NCBI GenBank assembly: GCA_002336405.1
Contig: DDEJ01000080.1
Span: 330 to 25,415, forward strand
From: Rhodobacteraceae bacterium UBA1957
Lineage (GTDB): Bacteria; Pseudomonadota; Alphaproteobacteria; Rhodobacterales; Rhodobacteraceae
Direction: 5' to 3'
DNA: 25,086 nt
Under the pieces are notes generated by a model, which saw nothing but the letters and a program-made list of their open reading frames with translations, was not told the DNA's origin and made no database searches. The translations under genes were made by a program, and so were the position numbers. This document shows, in pieces, positions 1 to 6,917 of this stretch (the stretch's first letter is position 1; every line of letters begins with the position of its first letter).

Positions 1-267
1 GATCATTCGACCAGATAACAAGACTTCAAGAGTTTGCAAGCCAGGCCTTCACACACTGACTTTGATGATTGGTTCAAGCGCATAGTCAAGACCTGAACCA
101 CAGAGCCAAGCCGTGCGCAGGTGGCGAGGCTTGTACGCGACTGACAGTCTCGCGGCGGTAAGTGCTGTATGGATCACAGTGGCAAAGCGGGTGTATTATA
201 GTCGTATTGGCCAGAAGAAAAAAACACGTCTTGCTCGTGCTTCATAGATCAGGGTTGTGCCCCGACC
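1..267. other. Leading intergenic or unrecognised stretch
   Basis: I see no supportable gene here. The longest readings are short, have no ribosome binding site and resemble nothing I know. A frame on the plus strand reads to a stop at 57-59 and could be the last 18 codons of a gene entering from the left, but nothing confirms it. The stretch lies downstream of the truncated YfbK-like remnant and may be old junction DNA. Confidence 0.4.
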
Positions 268-705
268 TCACGTTGTATTTAGGCTTTGGGCCAGACGCAT
301 CAGCGTTATCGCTGCGGCGCGATAGTCAAATCGATCGGCACCGCGCGCATTGTTGGCCAAGTCAATGGCCGCATTCCATCCCCAATTACCCAGATAGCGC
401 GGATCGCGCAAAAGCTGGCCAAAGCCGGCGATCGCCGCGGCAAACTGCAGATCACCGTCGTCCCCGATATTGTCTCGGGTGATCGGTGTCTCGATGCCCT
501 CACTCTGGTCGGTTCCTGGTTGTTTATAGCGCAGCGCGACAAATCCGATTTCTCCGGGAATGGTGGTGTCTCGCCGTTTGCCGTAGCGCAGTAATGAGGT
601 CAGCTGCGCGGATGAGCCAATCGGTGTGATCTCATACAGCGCGGTCACCTGATGGCCAGTGCATAAAAATTTTTGTGACCAATGCGGTCGAAATCTGGAG
701 GTCAC
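268..705 (-). pseudogene. C-terminal remnant of a YfbK-like von Willebrand factor A domain protein (DUF3520 region)
   Basis: The translation holds the segment GHQVTALYEI followed by an ETP motif and a FAAAIAGFGQLLRDPRYLG-like stretch, and ends in LMRLAQSL. This is the characteristic C-terminal (DUF3520-type) part of YfbK/VWA proteins, which are usually about 550-650 residues. Only about 130 residues remain. The VWA domain with its MIDAS motif and the N-terminal lipoprotein region are absent, because the frame begins just 57 bases after the gabD stop codon. The only in-frame start is a GTG at 703-705, at the foot of a stem-loop and without a Shine-Dalgarno sequence. The first dozen residues do not fit the family. 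The natural stop (TGA, 268-270) is intact. I infer a 5'-deleted gene, probably not expressed. A small functional protein is possible but unlikely. Confidence 0.75.
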
Positions 706-733
706 GCCGGATCTGGGTCATCCCGATCCGGCG
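705..733 (-). terminator. Stem-loop downstream of gabD
   Basis: Nine complementary bases (CGCCGGATC at 705-713, GATCCGGCG at 725-733) are extended inwards by GGG/CCC past one bulged T, leaving a four-base loop. It starts 29 bases after the gabD stop codon on the minus strand. No U-tract follows, so this could be a transcript-stabilising hairpin or a Rho-assisted end rather than a classical intrinsic terminator. Confidence 0.4.
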
Positions 734-762
734 AAAATCATGAAAAATGCCGGTTGGTGTGT

Positions 763-2241
763 TTACACCGACATGCAGATGTATTTCATCTCGAGGTAAT
801 CTTCGATGCCGTGGTGGCTGCCTTCCCGGCCTAATCCTGATTGTTTGACGCCGCCAAACGGTGCCACTTCGGTTGAGATAATACCCGTGTTCACGCCGAC
901 AATGCCATATTCCAACGCCTCGGCAACCTTGTAGACGCGCGATAAATCCTTGGCATAAAAATAGCTGGCCAAGCCGAATATTGTGTCATTTGCCAATGCG
1001 ATGACCTCGTCTTCATCCTCAAACCTAAACAGCGCTGCAAAGGGGCCGAAGGTCTCTTCCGTCGCGACGGCCATATCGCGGGTCGCCCCGGTGACGATCG
1101 TAGGTGGCAGAAAATGACCAGGGCCTTGATGGGCCTCACTCCCCAAAATGACCTGACCGCCTTTTGCTGTGGCATCGGTGATATGCTCTTGCACCTTGAC
1201 CATTGCTTCGGCATTAATGAGCGGCCCCAGCGCGGTGCCAGCCTGAAGTCCGTCGCCGACCTTCATTTTGCCAACGGCGGCGGCAAGTTTTTCAGCAAAG
1301 GCATCATAGATGCCGGATTGCACATAAATCCGGTTGGCGCAGACGCAGGTTTGGCCATTGTTGCGAAACTTGCACATGATCGCGCCTTCGACGGCGGCAT
1401 CAAGATCTGCATCGTCAAACACGATAAAAGGGGCATTGCCGCCCAGTTCCATTGAGCATTTCATTACCTGATCGGCGGCTTGCCGCAGCAGGATGCGGCC
1501 GATTTCGGTCGATCCGGTAAAGGTCAGTTTGCGCACGATCGGGTTTTCACAAAATTCTTTGCCGATCGCAGAGGACTTGGTCGAGGGAATGATCGACAAC
1601 ACGCCTTTAGGGATGCCAGCGCGGTCGGCCAAAACACCCATGACCAGCGCTGATAGTGGCGTTTCTTTGGCTGGGCGTGCGACAAAGGCACAGCCCGCAG
1701 CCAGTGCTGGGGCGGCTTTGCGGGTTATCATCGCATTGGGGAAATTCCACGGGGTGATCGAGGCGGCAACCCCGATGGGTTGTTTGATCACCGTGATCCG
1801 CTTGTCCGGCTGATGCCCGGGAATGGTCTCGCCATAAATCCGCTTGGCCTCTTCGGCGAAAAATTCGATGAAAGATGCGCCATAGCCGATTTCGCCTTTG
1901 GCCTCGGCCAGCGGTTTGCCTTGTTCTGCGGTCAGAATGATGGCCAGATCATCGGCGTTTTCCATCATAAGATCGTACCAGCGGCGCAGGATGTTGGCAC
2001 GTTCCTTGCCGGTGTGGGCAGCCCAAGATTTTTGGGCAATTTCGGCTTTTGCAATTGCGTCGGCGGTTTGCGCCCGACTGAAATCTGCGACATTGGCCAC
2101 CACGTCACCGCGGGCCGGGTTCAGCACCTTAAAGGTTGCGCCATCCTCGCCATCCACCCAATCGCCTGCCAAATAGCCCTGCGTGGCAAGCAGGCTGGGG
2201 TCTTTTAATAGAGACCGTAAATTTGTCGTATCATCTAACAT
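763..2241 (-). CDS. gabD: NAD(P)-dependent succinate-semialdehyde dehydrogenase (GabD-type aldehyde dehydrogenase)
   Basis: The product oxidises succinate semialdehyde to succinate in the cytoplasm, linking GABA and related amine breakdown to the TCA cycle. The 492 residues cover a full aldehyde dehydrogenase. ITPWNFPNAM (cofactor region), FTGSTEIG, MELGGNAPF with the general-base Glu, and the catalytic cysteine in NNGQTCVCANR are all visible, and the last is the typical GabD form. The ATG at 2239-2241 is chosen because AGGAG stands seven bases before it; a longer reading to 2268 has no such site. The gene diverges from the alpha/beta hydrolase at 2323. Nothing else of GABA metabolism (transaminase, transporter) lies in the window, so the exact aldehyde is inferred from family likeness. 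A related semialdehyde such as glutarate semialdehyde is possible. Confidence 0.9.
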   Translation of the reverse strand: MLDDTTNLRSLLKDPSLLATQGYLAGDWVDGEDGATFKVLNPARGDVVANVADFSRAQTADAIAKAEIAQKSWAAHTGKERANILRRWYDLMMENADDLAIILTAEQGKPLAEAKGEIGYGASFIEFFAEEAKRIYGETIPGHQPDKRITVIKQPIGVAASITPWNFPNAMITRKAAPALAAGCAFVARPAKETPLSALVMGVLADRAGIPKGVLSIIPSTKSSAIGKEFCENPIVRKLTFTGSTEIGRILLRQAADQVMKCSMELGGNAPFIVFDDADLDAAVEGAIMCKFRNNGQTCVCANRIYVQSGIYDAFAEKLAAAVGKMKVGDGLQAGTALGPLINAEAMVKVQEHITDATAKGGQVILGSEAHQGPGHFLPPTIVTGATRDMAVATEETFGPFAALFRFEDEDEVIALANDTIFGLASYFYAKDLSRVYKVAEALEYGIVGVNTGIISTEVAPFGGVKQSGLGREGSHHGIEDYLEMKYICMSV

Positions 2242-2288
2242 CACCGCACTCCTGAAAAAAGTTCTCATTATGTCATTTCAAGTCTACA

Positions 2289-2294
2289 TATAAT
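2289..2294 (+). promoter_or_regulatory. Possible -10 element for the hydrolase gene
   Basis: A perfect TATAAT lies 28 bases before the hydrolase start codon in the 81-bp gap between the divergent gabD and hydrolase genes. No convincing -35 hexamer stands 16-18 bases upstream, and the gap is AT-rich, so this may be chance. Confidence 0.25.
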
Positions 2295-2322
2295 TGTCCA
2301 GCTTTGAAAAGGAACCGGTCCA

Positions 2323-3132
2323 ATGGATTTTGATGACGCATACGCGAATGCCGCCCATATTCCTGGTGCTGCGGCCTATCCGGAACGCTGGCGACAAAAG
2401 GCGGCGGATTTCCGAGGCGAGATGATATCTGCCAGACGGGCAGAATTGGATATATCCTATGGCCAAAGCGCAAGGTCTCGTTTCGATCTTTTTTTACCGC
2501 AAAGGGCGCCACAGGGCCTATTGATGTTTGTGCACGGTGGCTATTGGTTGAAATTTGACAAATCTTACTGGTCGCATCTGGCGGCTGGACCGCTGCAACA
2601 CGGCTGGGCGGTGGCGATGCCGTCCTATGATTTGTGCCCCGAGGTGACGATTGCCCAGATCACCCAGCAAATTGTTCAGGCTGTTATCTGTGCGGCGGGG
2701 CGTGTTGATGGTGGGCTTGTGCTCAGTGGGCATTCGGCGGGTGGTCATCTGGTGGCGCGGATGCTGGCACCTGGCATGCTGCCCAACGCTGTGATGCATC
2801 GGGTGCAACGGGTGGTGCCGATCTCGCCGGTCGCGGATCTGCGGCCTTTGCTACAGACCGCGATGAACGCGCAGTTTGGAATGAACGCGGCTCAGGCTGC
2901 TGCTGAAAGTCCGGTGTTGCAACAGGCCCCAAAGCTGCCAGTGACCGTTTGGGTCGGCGCCGAGGAGCGGCCTGTTTTTTTGGATCAGGCGCGCTGGTTG
3001 GTCGAGGCGTGGCAGACTGATCTGGGGCAGACTGATCCGGGGCATGTAATCAGCGCGGGCCAGCATCATTTCAATGTGATCGAGGATATGGTCTATCCTC
3101 AATCGGCTCTGACCCAAGCGTTTTTTGCTTAG
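2323..3132 (+). CDS. Alpha/beta hydrolase of the kynurenine formamidase-like (BD-FAE/HSL) group
   Basis: A 269-residue soluble alpha/beta hydrolase without a signal peptide. It shows the oxyanion-hole motif HGGYW (71-75), the nucleophile elbow GHSAGG with Ser138, and a C-terminal His248/His249 in GQHHFN that would complete the triad. HGGxW with GHSAG is typical of arylformamidases and related carboxylesterases. AAAGGA nine bases before the ATG supports the start. It is followed after 137 bases by creatinase on the same strand, so the two may be cotranscribed, although the gap is long enough for a separate promoter. The substrate is unknown. An amide or ester linked to creatine or amino-acid breakdown would fit the neighbours, but that is inference. 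Confidence 0.8.
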   Translation: MDFDDAYANAAHIPGAAAYPERWRQKAADFRGEMISARRAELDISYGQSARSRFDLFLPQRAPQGLLMFVHGGYWLKFDKSYWSHLAAGPLQHGWAVAMPSYDLCPEVTIAQITQQIVQAVICAAGRVDGGLVLSGHSAGGHLVARMLAPGMLPNAVMHRVQRVVPISPVADLRPLLQTAMNAQFGMNAAQAAAESPVLQQAPKLPVTVWVGAEERPVFLDQARWLVEAWQTDLGQTDPGHVISAGQHHFNVIEDMVYPQSALTQAFFA

Positions 3133-3269
3133 TCTGAGAATATGCTTGCTATATGATGTGTCTTAGCTGAAAACTGCTGCAGGGGTTCAGCGATGGCGTC
3201 GCCGAATTTTTGCACATTTTGCCCCGCTCCGTCCTGAACGCCGGGACCTTTCTGTAAAGGAGGGTCGAC

Positions 3270-4478
3270 ATGACAATGCGTCCTGATATGTATCAATTCC
3301 ACAATGGAGAAAAGGCCTGTTTGCCGTTCTCTGACACCGAGTATGAAGCGCGTTTGTCGTTGCTTCGTGCCACGATGCGGCAGGTCGGTTGCACCGCTGC
3401 CGTGCTCACTTCCATGCATAATATCGCATATTATGCAGGGTTCTTGTACTGCGCCTTTGGTCGCCCCTATGCGTTGGTTGTAACGGCCAATCAATCGGTC
3501 ACGATTTCGGCGGGCATTGATGCCGGCCAGCCCTGGCGCCGCTGCTATGGGGACAATCTGACCTACAGCGATTGGCAGCGGGATAATTTCTGGCGAGCCA
3601 TTCATCATGTGACCGGAACCGGACAAGTGATTGGCTATGAGGCTGATCATCTGGTGGTGGCGCAGCGCGCCACGCTGGAGACATTTTTAAGACCTGAGCG
3701 GATCGTTGATCTGGCATCGGCCACGATGCGTCAAAGACTGCATAAATCAACAGCTGAAATTGCGTTGATCCGCCAAGGCGCGCAAGTGGCTGATATTGGG
3801 GGCTATGCCATCCGTGATGCCATTCGCGAAGGGGCGCGCGAAATTGAAGTTGCAATGGTGGGTCGCAACGCGATGGAGACCGAGATCACCCGCCGATTTC
3901 CACAGGCGGAATACCGCGACACATGGGTGTGGTTCCAATCGGGTCTCAATACCGATGGGGCGCATAACCCGGTGACGGGCCGCAGGCTTGAGGGTGGCGA
4001 CATCCTGTCGTTGAATACGTTTCCAATGATCAGTGGCTATTATACCGCGCTTGAGCGCACATTGTTCGTGCGCGAGGTCGATCGCGAAAGCCTGCGTCTG
4101 TGGCAGGCAAATGTGGCAGCGCATGAATTGGGAATGACGCTGTTGCGACCCGGTACCACCTGTGCCGCAGTCACCGCACAACTGAACCAGTTTTTCGAAC
4201 AAGAGGATCTGTTGCGGTATCGCAGTTTTGGCTATGGGCATTCGTTTGGGGTGCTGTCGCATTATTATGGCCGCGAGGCGGGGTTGGAATTGCGTGAGGA
4301 TATCGAGACAGTGCTGACCCCCGGTATGGTAATTTCAATGGAACCGATGCTGACCTTACCCCAAGGCATGCCCGGTGCAGGGGGATACCGCGAACACGAT
4401 ATTTTATTGATCACCGAAACTGGCAACGAGCGGTTAACCGGATATCCCTACGGGCCGGACTTTAATATCGTTGGATAA
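3270..4478 (+). CDS. Creatinase (creatine amidinohydrolase)
   Basis: Hydrolyses creatine to sarcosine and urea in the cytoplasm. The 402 residues correspond almost end to end to Pseudomonas putida creatinase as I remember it (403 residues). The key residues fall at the classical numbers: His232 in TDGAHNPVT, Glu262 in ALER, His324 in GYGHSFG, Glu358 in SMEPM, and His376 in YREHD. FGRPYALVV and WFQSGLNTDG are also diagnostic and separate it from ectoine hydrolase (DoeA) and from metal-dependent M24 peptidases. The start follows a strong AAAGGAGGG site. A weak hairpin (CCTTT/AAAGG, 3247-3260) overlaps that site. No creatininase, sarcosine oxidase or urease lies in the window, so the products must be handled by genes elsewhere. 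Confidence 0.94.
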   Translation: MTMRPDMYQFHNGEKACLPFSDTEYEARLSLLRATMRQVGCTAAVLTSMHNIAYYAGFLYCAFGRPYALVVTANQSVTISAGIDAGQPWRRCYGDNLTYSDWQRDNFWRAIHHVTGTGQVIGYEADHLVVAQRATLETFLRPERIVDLASATMRQRLHKSTAEIALIRQGAQVADIGGYAIRDAIREGAREIEVAMVGRNAMETEITRRFPQAEYRDTWVWFQSGLNTDGAHNPVTGRRLEGGDILSLNTFPMISGYYTALERTLFVREVDRESLRLWQANVAAHELGMTLLRPGTTCAAVTAQLNQFFEQEDLLRYRSFGYGHSFGVLSHYYGREAGLELREDIETVLTPGMVISMEPMLTLPQGMPGAGGYREHDILLITETGNERLTGYPYGPDFNIVG

Positions 4479-4487
4479 CCTGCAAGC

Positions 4488-4516
4488 GCCCGCGCCCTAT
4501 TTGGTGCGCGGGCTTT
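4488..4516 (+). terminator. Probable intrinsic terminator after creatinase
   Basis: GCCCGCGC (4488-4495) pairs with GCGCGGGC (4506-4513) around a ten-base loop and is followed by TTTC. It begins nine bases after the creatinase stop codon. The stem is strong; the U-tract is short. Confidence 0.6.
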
Positions 4517-4569
4517 CAGGGTTGTTTGATCCCCTGGGGCTGCTTATGTTCGTCTGAGGTTTTTGCAGG

Positions 4570-5229
4570 ATGAATATGGCTTATTTTATTTGGACGTTTC
4601 GATTGGTTTTTATATCACTGGTACTTGGATTTTTGCACTACACACTGCCGCAGCACGATATACTGCGGATCACCGGGACCGATATCATTCGACGTGATTT
4701 TGGTGGGTTCAACCAAATTTTCTATGCGGATAATCAAAATGGTGATGGGACGCTGCAAAGCCGTGATCTTCGGTTAATCAGTGCGGTGCGTACCGACGGC
4801 AGTGTCAGCGTTTACCGCAACGAAGATACTGGTTGGGGCTGGCCGCCCTATTTCAAGTTTGGCACGTCAAATATACAGGCGCAGGCAACGGACCTGATTT
4901 CGACCAAAAATGCCGAGACGATGACATGGGTTTTGTTGCGGCACTATGGCTGGCGGTCAGAGCTGTTGTCGATTTATCCAAATGTGGTGCGGATGCGGGT
5001 GATTGAGGATCCAGAGATGCGGGTGATCCCCTGGCAAAATATCTTGACCTTGATTGGGATTTTTGGCGTTTTTTGGATGATTAGGGTGCGCTGGCTGCGG
5101 TTTTGGGCCGCGCGGGTCGATCCTGTTCTGGAAGATGTGGCGGACACTCTTGAAGAAGCCGGATCTGGTGTCAAGGTGCGCGCTGGGCGTTTTGCAGGAC
5201 GGCTGCGCCGGTTGTTCAAAACAGATTAG
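4570..5229 (+). CDS. DUF1523 family membrane protein
   Basis: A 219-residue protein with an N-terminal hydrophobic segment (about 5-24), a central non-membrane domain and a second hydrophobic segment near residues 157-174, followed by a basic C-terminal tail. LPQHDILRITGTDI, VYRNEDTGWGWPPYFKF and IQAQA match the DUF1523 family, which is common in Rhodobacterales and whose function is unknown to me. The middle domain probably faces the periplasm. The ATG at 4570 has only a weak AGG upstream. An ATG two codons later (4576) with AGGA five bases before it is an alternative start. The creatinase terminator before it suggests an independent transcript. Confidence 0.8.
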   Translation: MNMAYFIWTFRLVFISLVLGFLHYTLPQHDILRITGTDIIRRDFGGFNQIFYADNQNGDGTLQSRDLRLISAVRTDGSVSVYRNEDTGWGWPPYFKFGTSNIQAQATDLISTKNAETMTWVLLRHYGWRSELLSIYPNVVRMRVIEDPEMRVIPWQNILTLIGIFGVFWMIRVRWLRFWAARVDPVLEDVADTLEEAGSGVKVRAGRFAGRLRRLFKTD

Positions 5230-5238
5230 AGGATGCCG

Positions 5239-5276
5239 AAAAATTTGGGGTCTCCGGGCGGGGACAGCCCAGAGAC
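5239..5276 (-). terminator. Possible terminator of the soe gene string
   Basis: GTCTCCGGGC (5250-5259) faces GCCCAGAGAC (5267-5276) with a single mismatch and a seven-base loop. Read on the minus strand it begins 19 bases after the soeC stop codon and is followed shortly by five T residues. It also lies just after the DUF1523 gene, so it may serve both sides. Confidence 0.5.
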
Positions 5277-5295
5277 AGATATTGACCGCTCGGTG

Positions 5296-6171
5296 CTAGC
5301 GCTTGCCGTAATAAAGTCCTACGACGTGTTCGGCCTGCGCAAAAAATAACCAGCGCGATACACAGACACCGGCCAGATGTGTCGCAGCGGCCAGAAGCAG
5401 CGCCAAAACATAATTGAACGGGCTCATGATCAGTATGACTGGTGCGAGCACCATCAAACCCAAGGCAATAATCCGCAGTTTTGCTGCATGTTTGCGACCA
5501 ACAACGTGCATAAATTCGCTCATCAGATAATTGGTCCCGGTATGGGGTGGTTCGAAGGCTCGTACAGAACCGATGTGGCCAAGGCCGGTTGCGCTTTCTA
5601 TGGTGGTGCCCGAACGTTTAAGGCGGGTATCGCCCACAACCCAATAGGCGATCTGCACGCAGCCTGCCGATCCCAGCAGGATAAGCGCCAGAAACCCTGC
5701 GCCTGCCAGAAGCGCCCCTCCTGCCAGAGACAGGCTGACAAATAGTACCGGTGTCAGTGGCATGTTCCAGCGCGGAACAGTTTTCAGCTGCGCATAGATC
5801 ATCGAAGTACAATAGACCGTCGCCAGCGAGAGTGCTGCGCCGATCTGGCCCAAAATCGGCATGCGCAGGTCTAAGAAAACCAGCCCTGCGCCATAGATCC
5901 CCATGACCACCAAAGCGCCAACAGCGGCCCAGGCCTCGCGGCTGAGCCAACTTGTCTGCCACTGGCTAAAGGCTTTCAGTGCCCGTTCTGGATGGCCCAA
6001 ATGAAAGGTCGACGCCAGCAGTCCGCCGACCGCCAGCAGATAGGCAACGGCAAAAAAAGCAAAGGCCAGCCACCCTGTTACCACGGGCAGGCCAAGCCCC
6101 AAAAAGGCCAAAAGTCCAAAGCCAATGCCGGACAGGGTGGTGAATAAAATGACAGAAGGCGCTGGATGCAT
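5296..6171 (-). CDS. soeC: DmsC-type membrane anchor subunit of sulfite dehydrogenase
   Basis: Membrane subunit that anchors the molybdoenzyme at the inner face of the membrane and passes electrons to quinone. The 291 residues contain about eight hydrophobic helices (near 7-28, 32-55, 79-101, 108-124, 138-155, 157-178, 232-250 and 254-272). The DmsC signature STFHLGHPERALKAFSQW is at 54-71 and is followed by TSWLSREA. Its ATG shares one base with the soeB stop codon (TGATG), which indicates translational coupling. By sequence alone it could be the anchor of any DMSO reductase-like complex. The link to sulfite comes from the soeA type, the taurine genes and the TauZ neighbour. Confidence 0.85.
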   Translation of the reverse strand: MHPAPSVILFTTLSGIGFGLLAFLGLGLPVVTGWLAFAFFAVAYLLAVGGLLASTFHLGHPERALKAFSQWQTSWLSREAWAAVGALVVMGIYGAGLVFLDLRMPILGQIGAALSLATVYCTSMIYAQLKTVPRWNMPLTPVLFVSLSLAGGALLAGAGFLALILLGSAGCVQIAYWVVGDTRLKRSGTTIESATGLGHIGSVRAFEPPHTGTNYLMSEFMHVVGRKHAAKLRIIALGLMVLAPVILIMSPFNYVLALLLAAATHLAGVCVSRWLFFAQAEHVVGLYYGKR

Positions 6172-6917
6172 CAGAGTTTCTCCAGTGTTTTATCAAGCCA
6201 GCCCATGAACCCCTTGGGGTCTTCGGCAACAGGCGCGAGAAGGGGCGCGAGAATGTCGATTTCATCCAATGTGTCTTTAGGCCGGGGCGGCAGGTATTTA
6301 TTGACCGGTTTGGTGCCCAACTCGGGCATAAGATCCATTCCGCCGCGCTCGGCCACTAACTGGCTGACCGCGCTGTCTTCATCGCCAAGATCGCCGAAAT
6401 GGCGTGCCCCGGCCGGACAGGTCCGCACACAGGATGGAACCCGATCTTCTTCGGGCAGATTTTCGTTGTAAATCCGGTCGACGCAGAGCGTACATTTCTT
6501 CATCACGCCTTCTGAGGCGTCCAACTCGCGCGCGCCGTACGGGCAGGCCCAGGCGCAGAGCCCACAGCCGATGCAGTCGCTTTCATTGACCAGCACAATC
6601 CCGTCCTCGACGCGTTTATAGCTGGCCCCAGTCGGGCACACAGTCACGCAGGGCGCATCGTCACAATGCAGGCAGGATTTCGGGAAATGGATCAACTGTG
6701 CCGCGCCGATATCGGGCTGCACCTCATAGCTGTGCACCCGGTTCAGGAAGGTGCCTGAAGCCTCTTTGTTATAGGGGTTTTGATCGCTGAGCGGTGCCCC
6801 ATAGTTTTCGGTGTTCCAGCCTTTGCAACTGATTACGCAGGCATGACAGCCGACGCAGGTATCAAGATCGATCACAAGGCCCAGTTTGCGCTGGGTGGTT
6901 TCGGGGAGCTGTGTCAT
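6171..6917 (-). CDS. soeB: Iron-sulfur subunit of sulfite dehydrogenase (four 4Fe-4S clusters)
   Basis: Electron-transfer subunit between the molybdenum subunit and the membrane anchor. The 248 residues hold four cysteine groups typical of DmsB/NrfC-like proteins. The first is C21, C24, C27, C31 (CVGCHACVISC), then CLHCDDAPCVTVCP, CIGCGLCAWACP, and CTLC paired with CVRTCP. I chose the ATG at 6915-6917. It overlaps the soeA stop codon as ATGA and has GGAAGG seven bases upstream. A longer reading would start at a TTG (6932). There is no signal peptide, in line with a cytoplasmic complex. Confidence 0.9.
   Translation of the reverse strand: MTQLPETTQRKLGLVIDLDTCVGCHACVISCKGWNTENYGAPLSDQNPYNKEASGTFLNRVHSYEVQPDIGAAQLIHFPKSCLHCDDAPCVTVCPTGASYKRVEDGIVLVNESDCIGCGLCAWACPYGARELDASEGVMKKCTLCVDRIYNENLPEEDRVPSCVRTCPAGARHFGDLGDEDSAVSQLVAERGGMDLMPELGTKPVNKYLPPRPKDTLDEIDILAPLLAPVAEDPKGFMGWLDKTLEKL

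Noticed and set aside
1..267. Insertion-sequence remnant at the left end
   Set aside because: I could find neither inverted repeats nor a transposase-like reading on either strand.
3270..4478. Ectoine hydrolase (DoeA) or Xaa-Pro peptidase for the M24-fold protein
   Set aside because: The residues His232, Glu262, His324, Glu358 and His376 and the length match creatinase exactly, and the GYGHSFG and YREHD contexts are those of creatinase.
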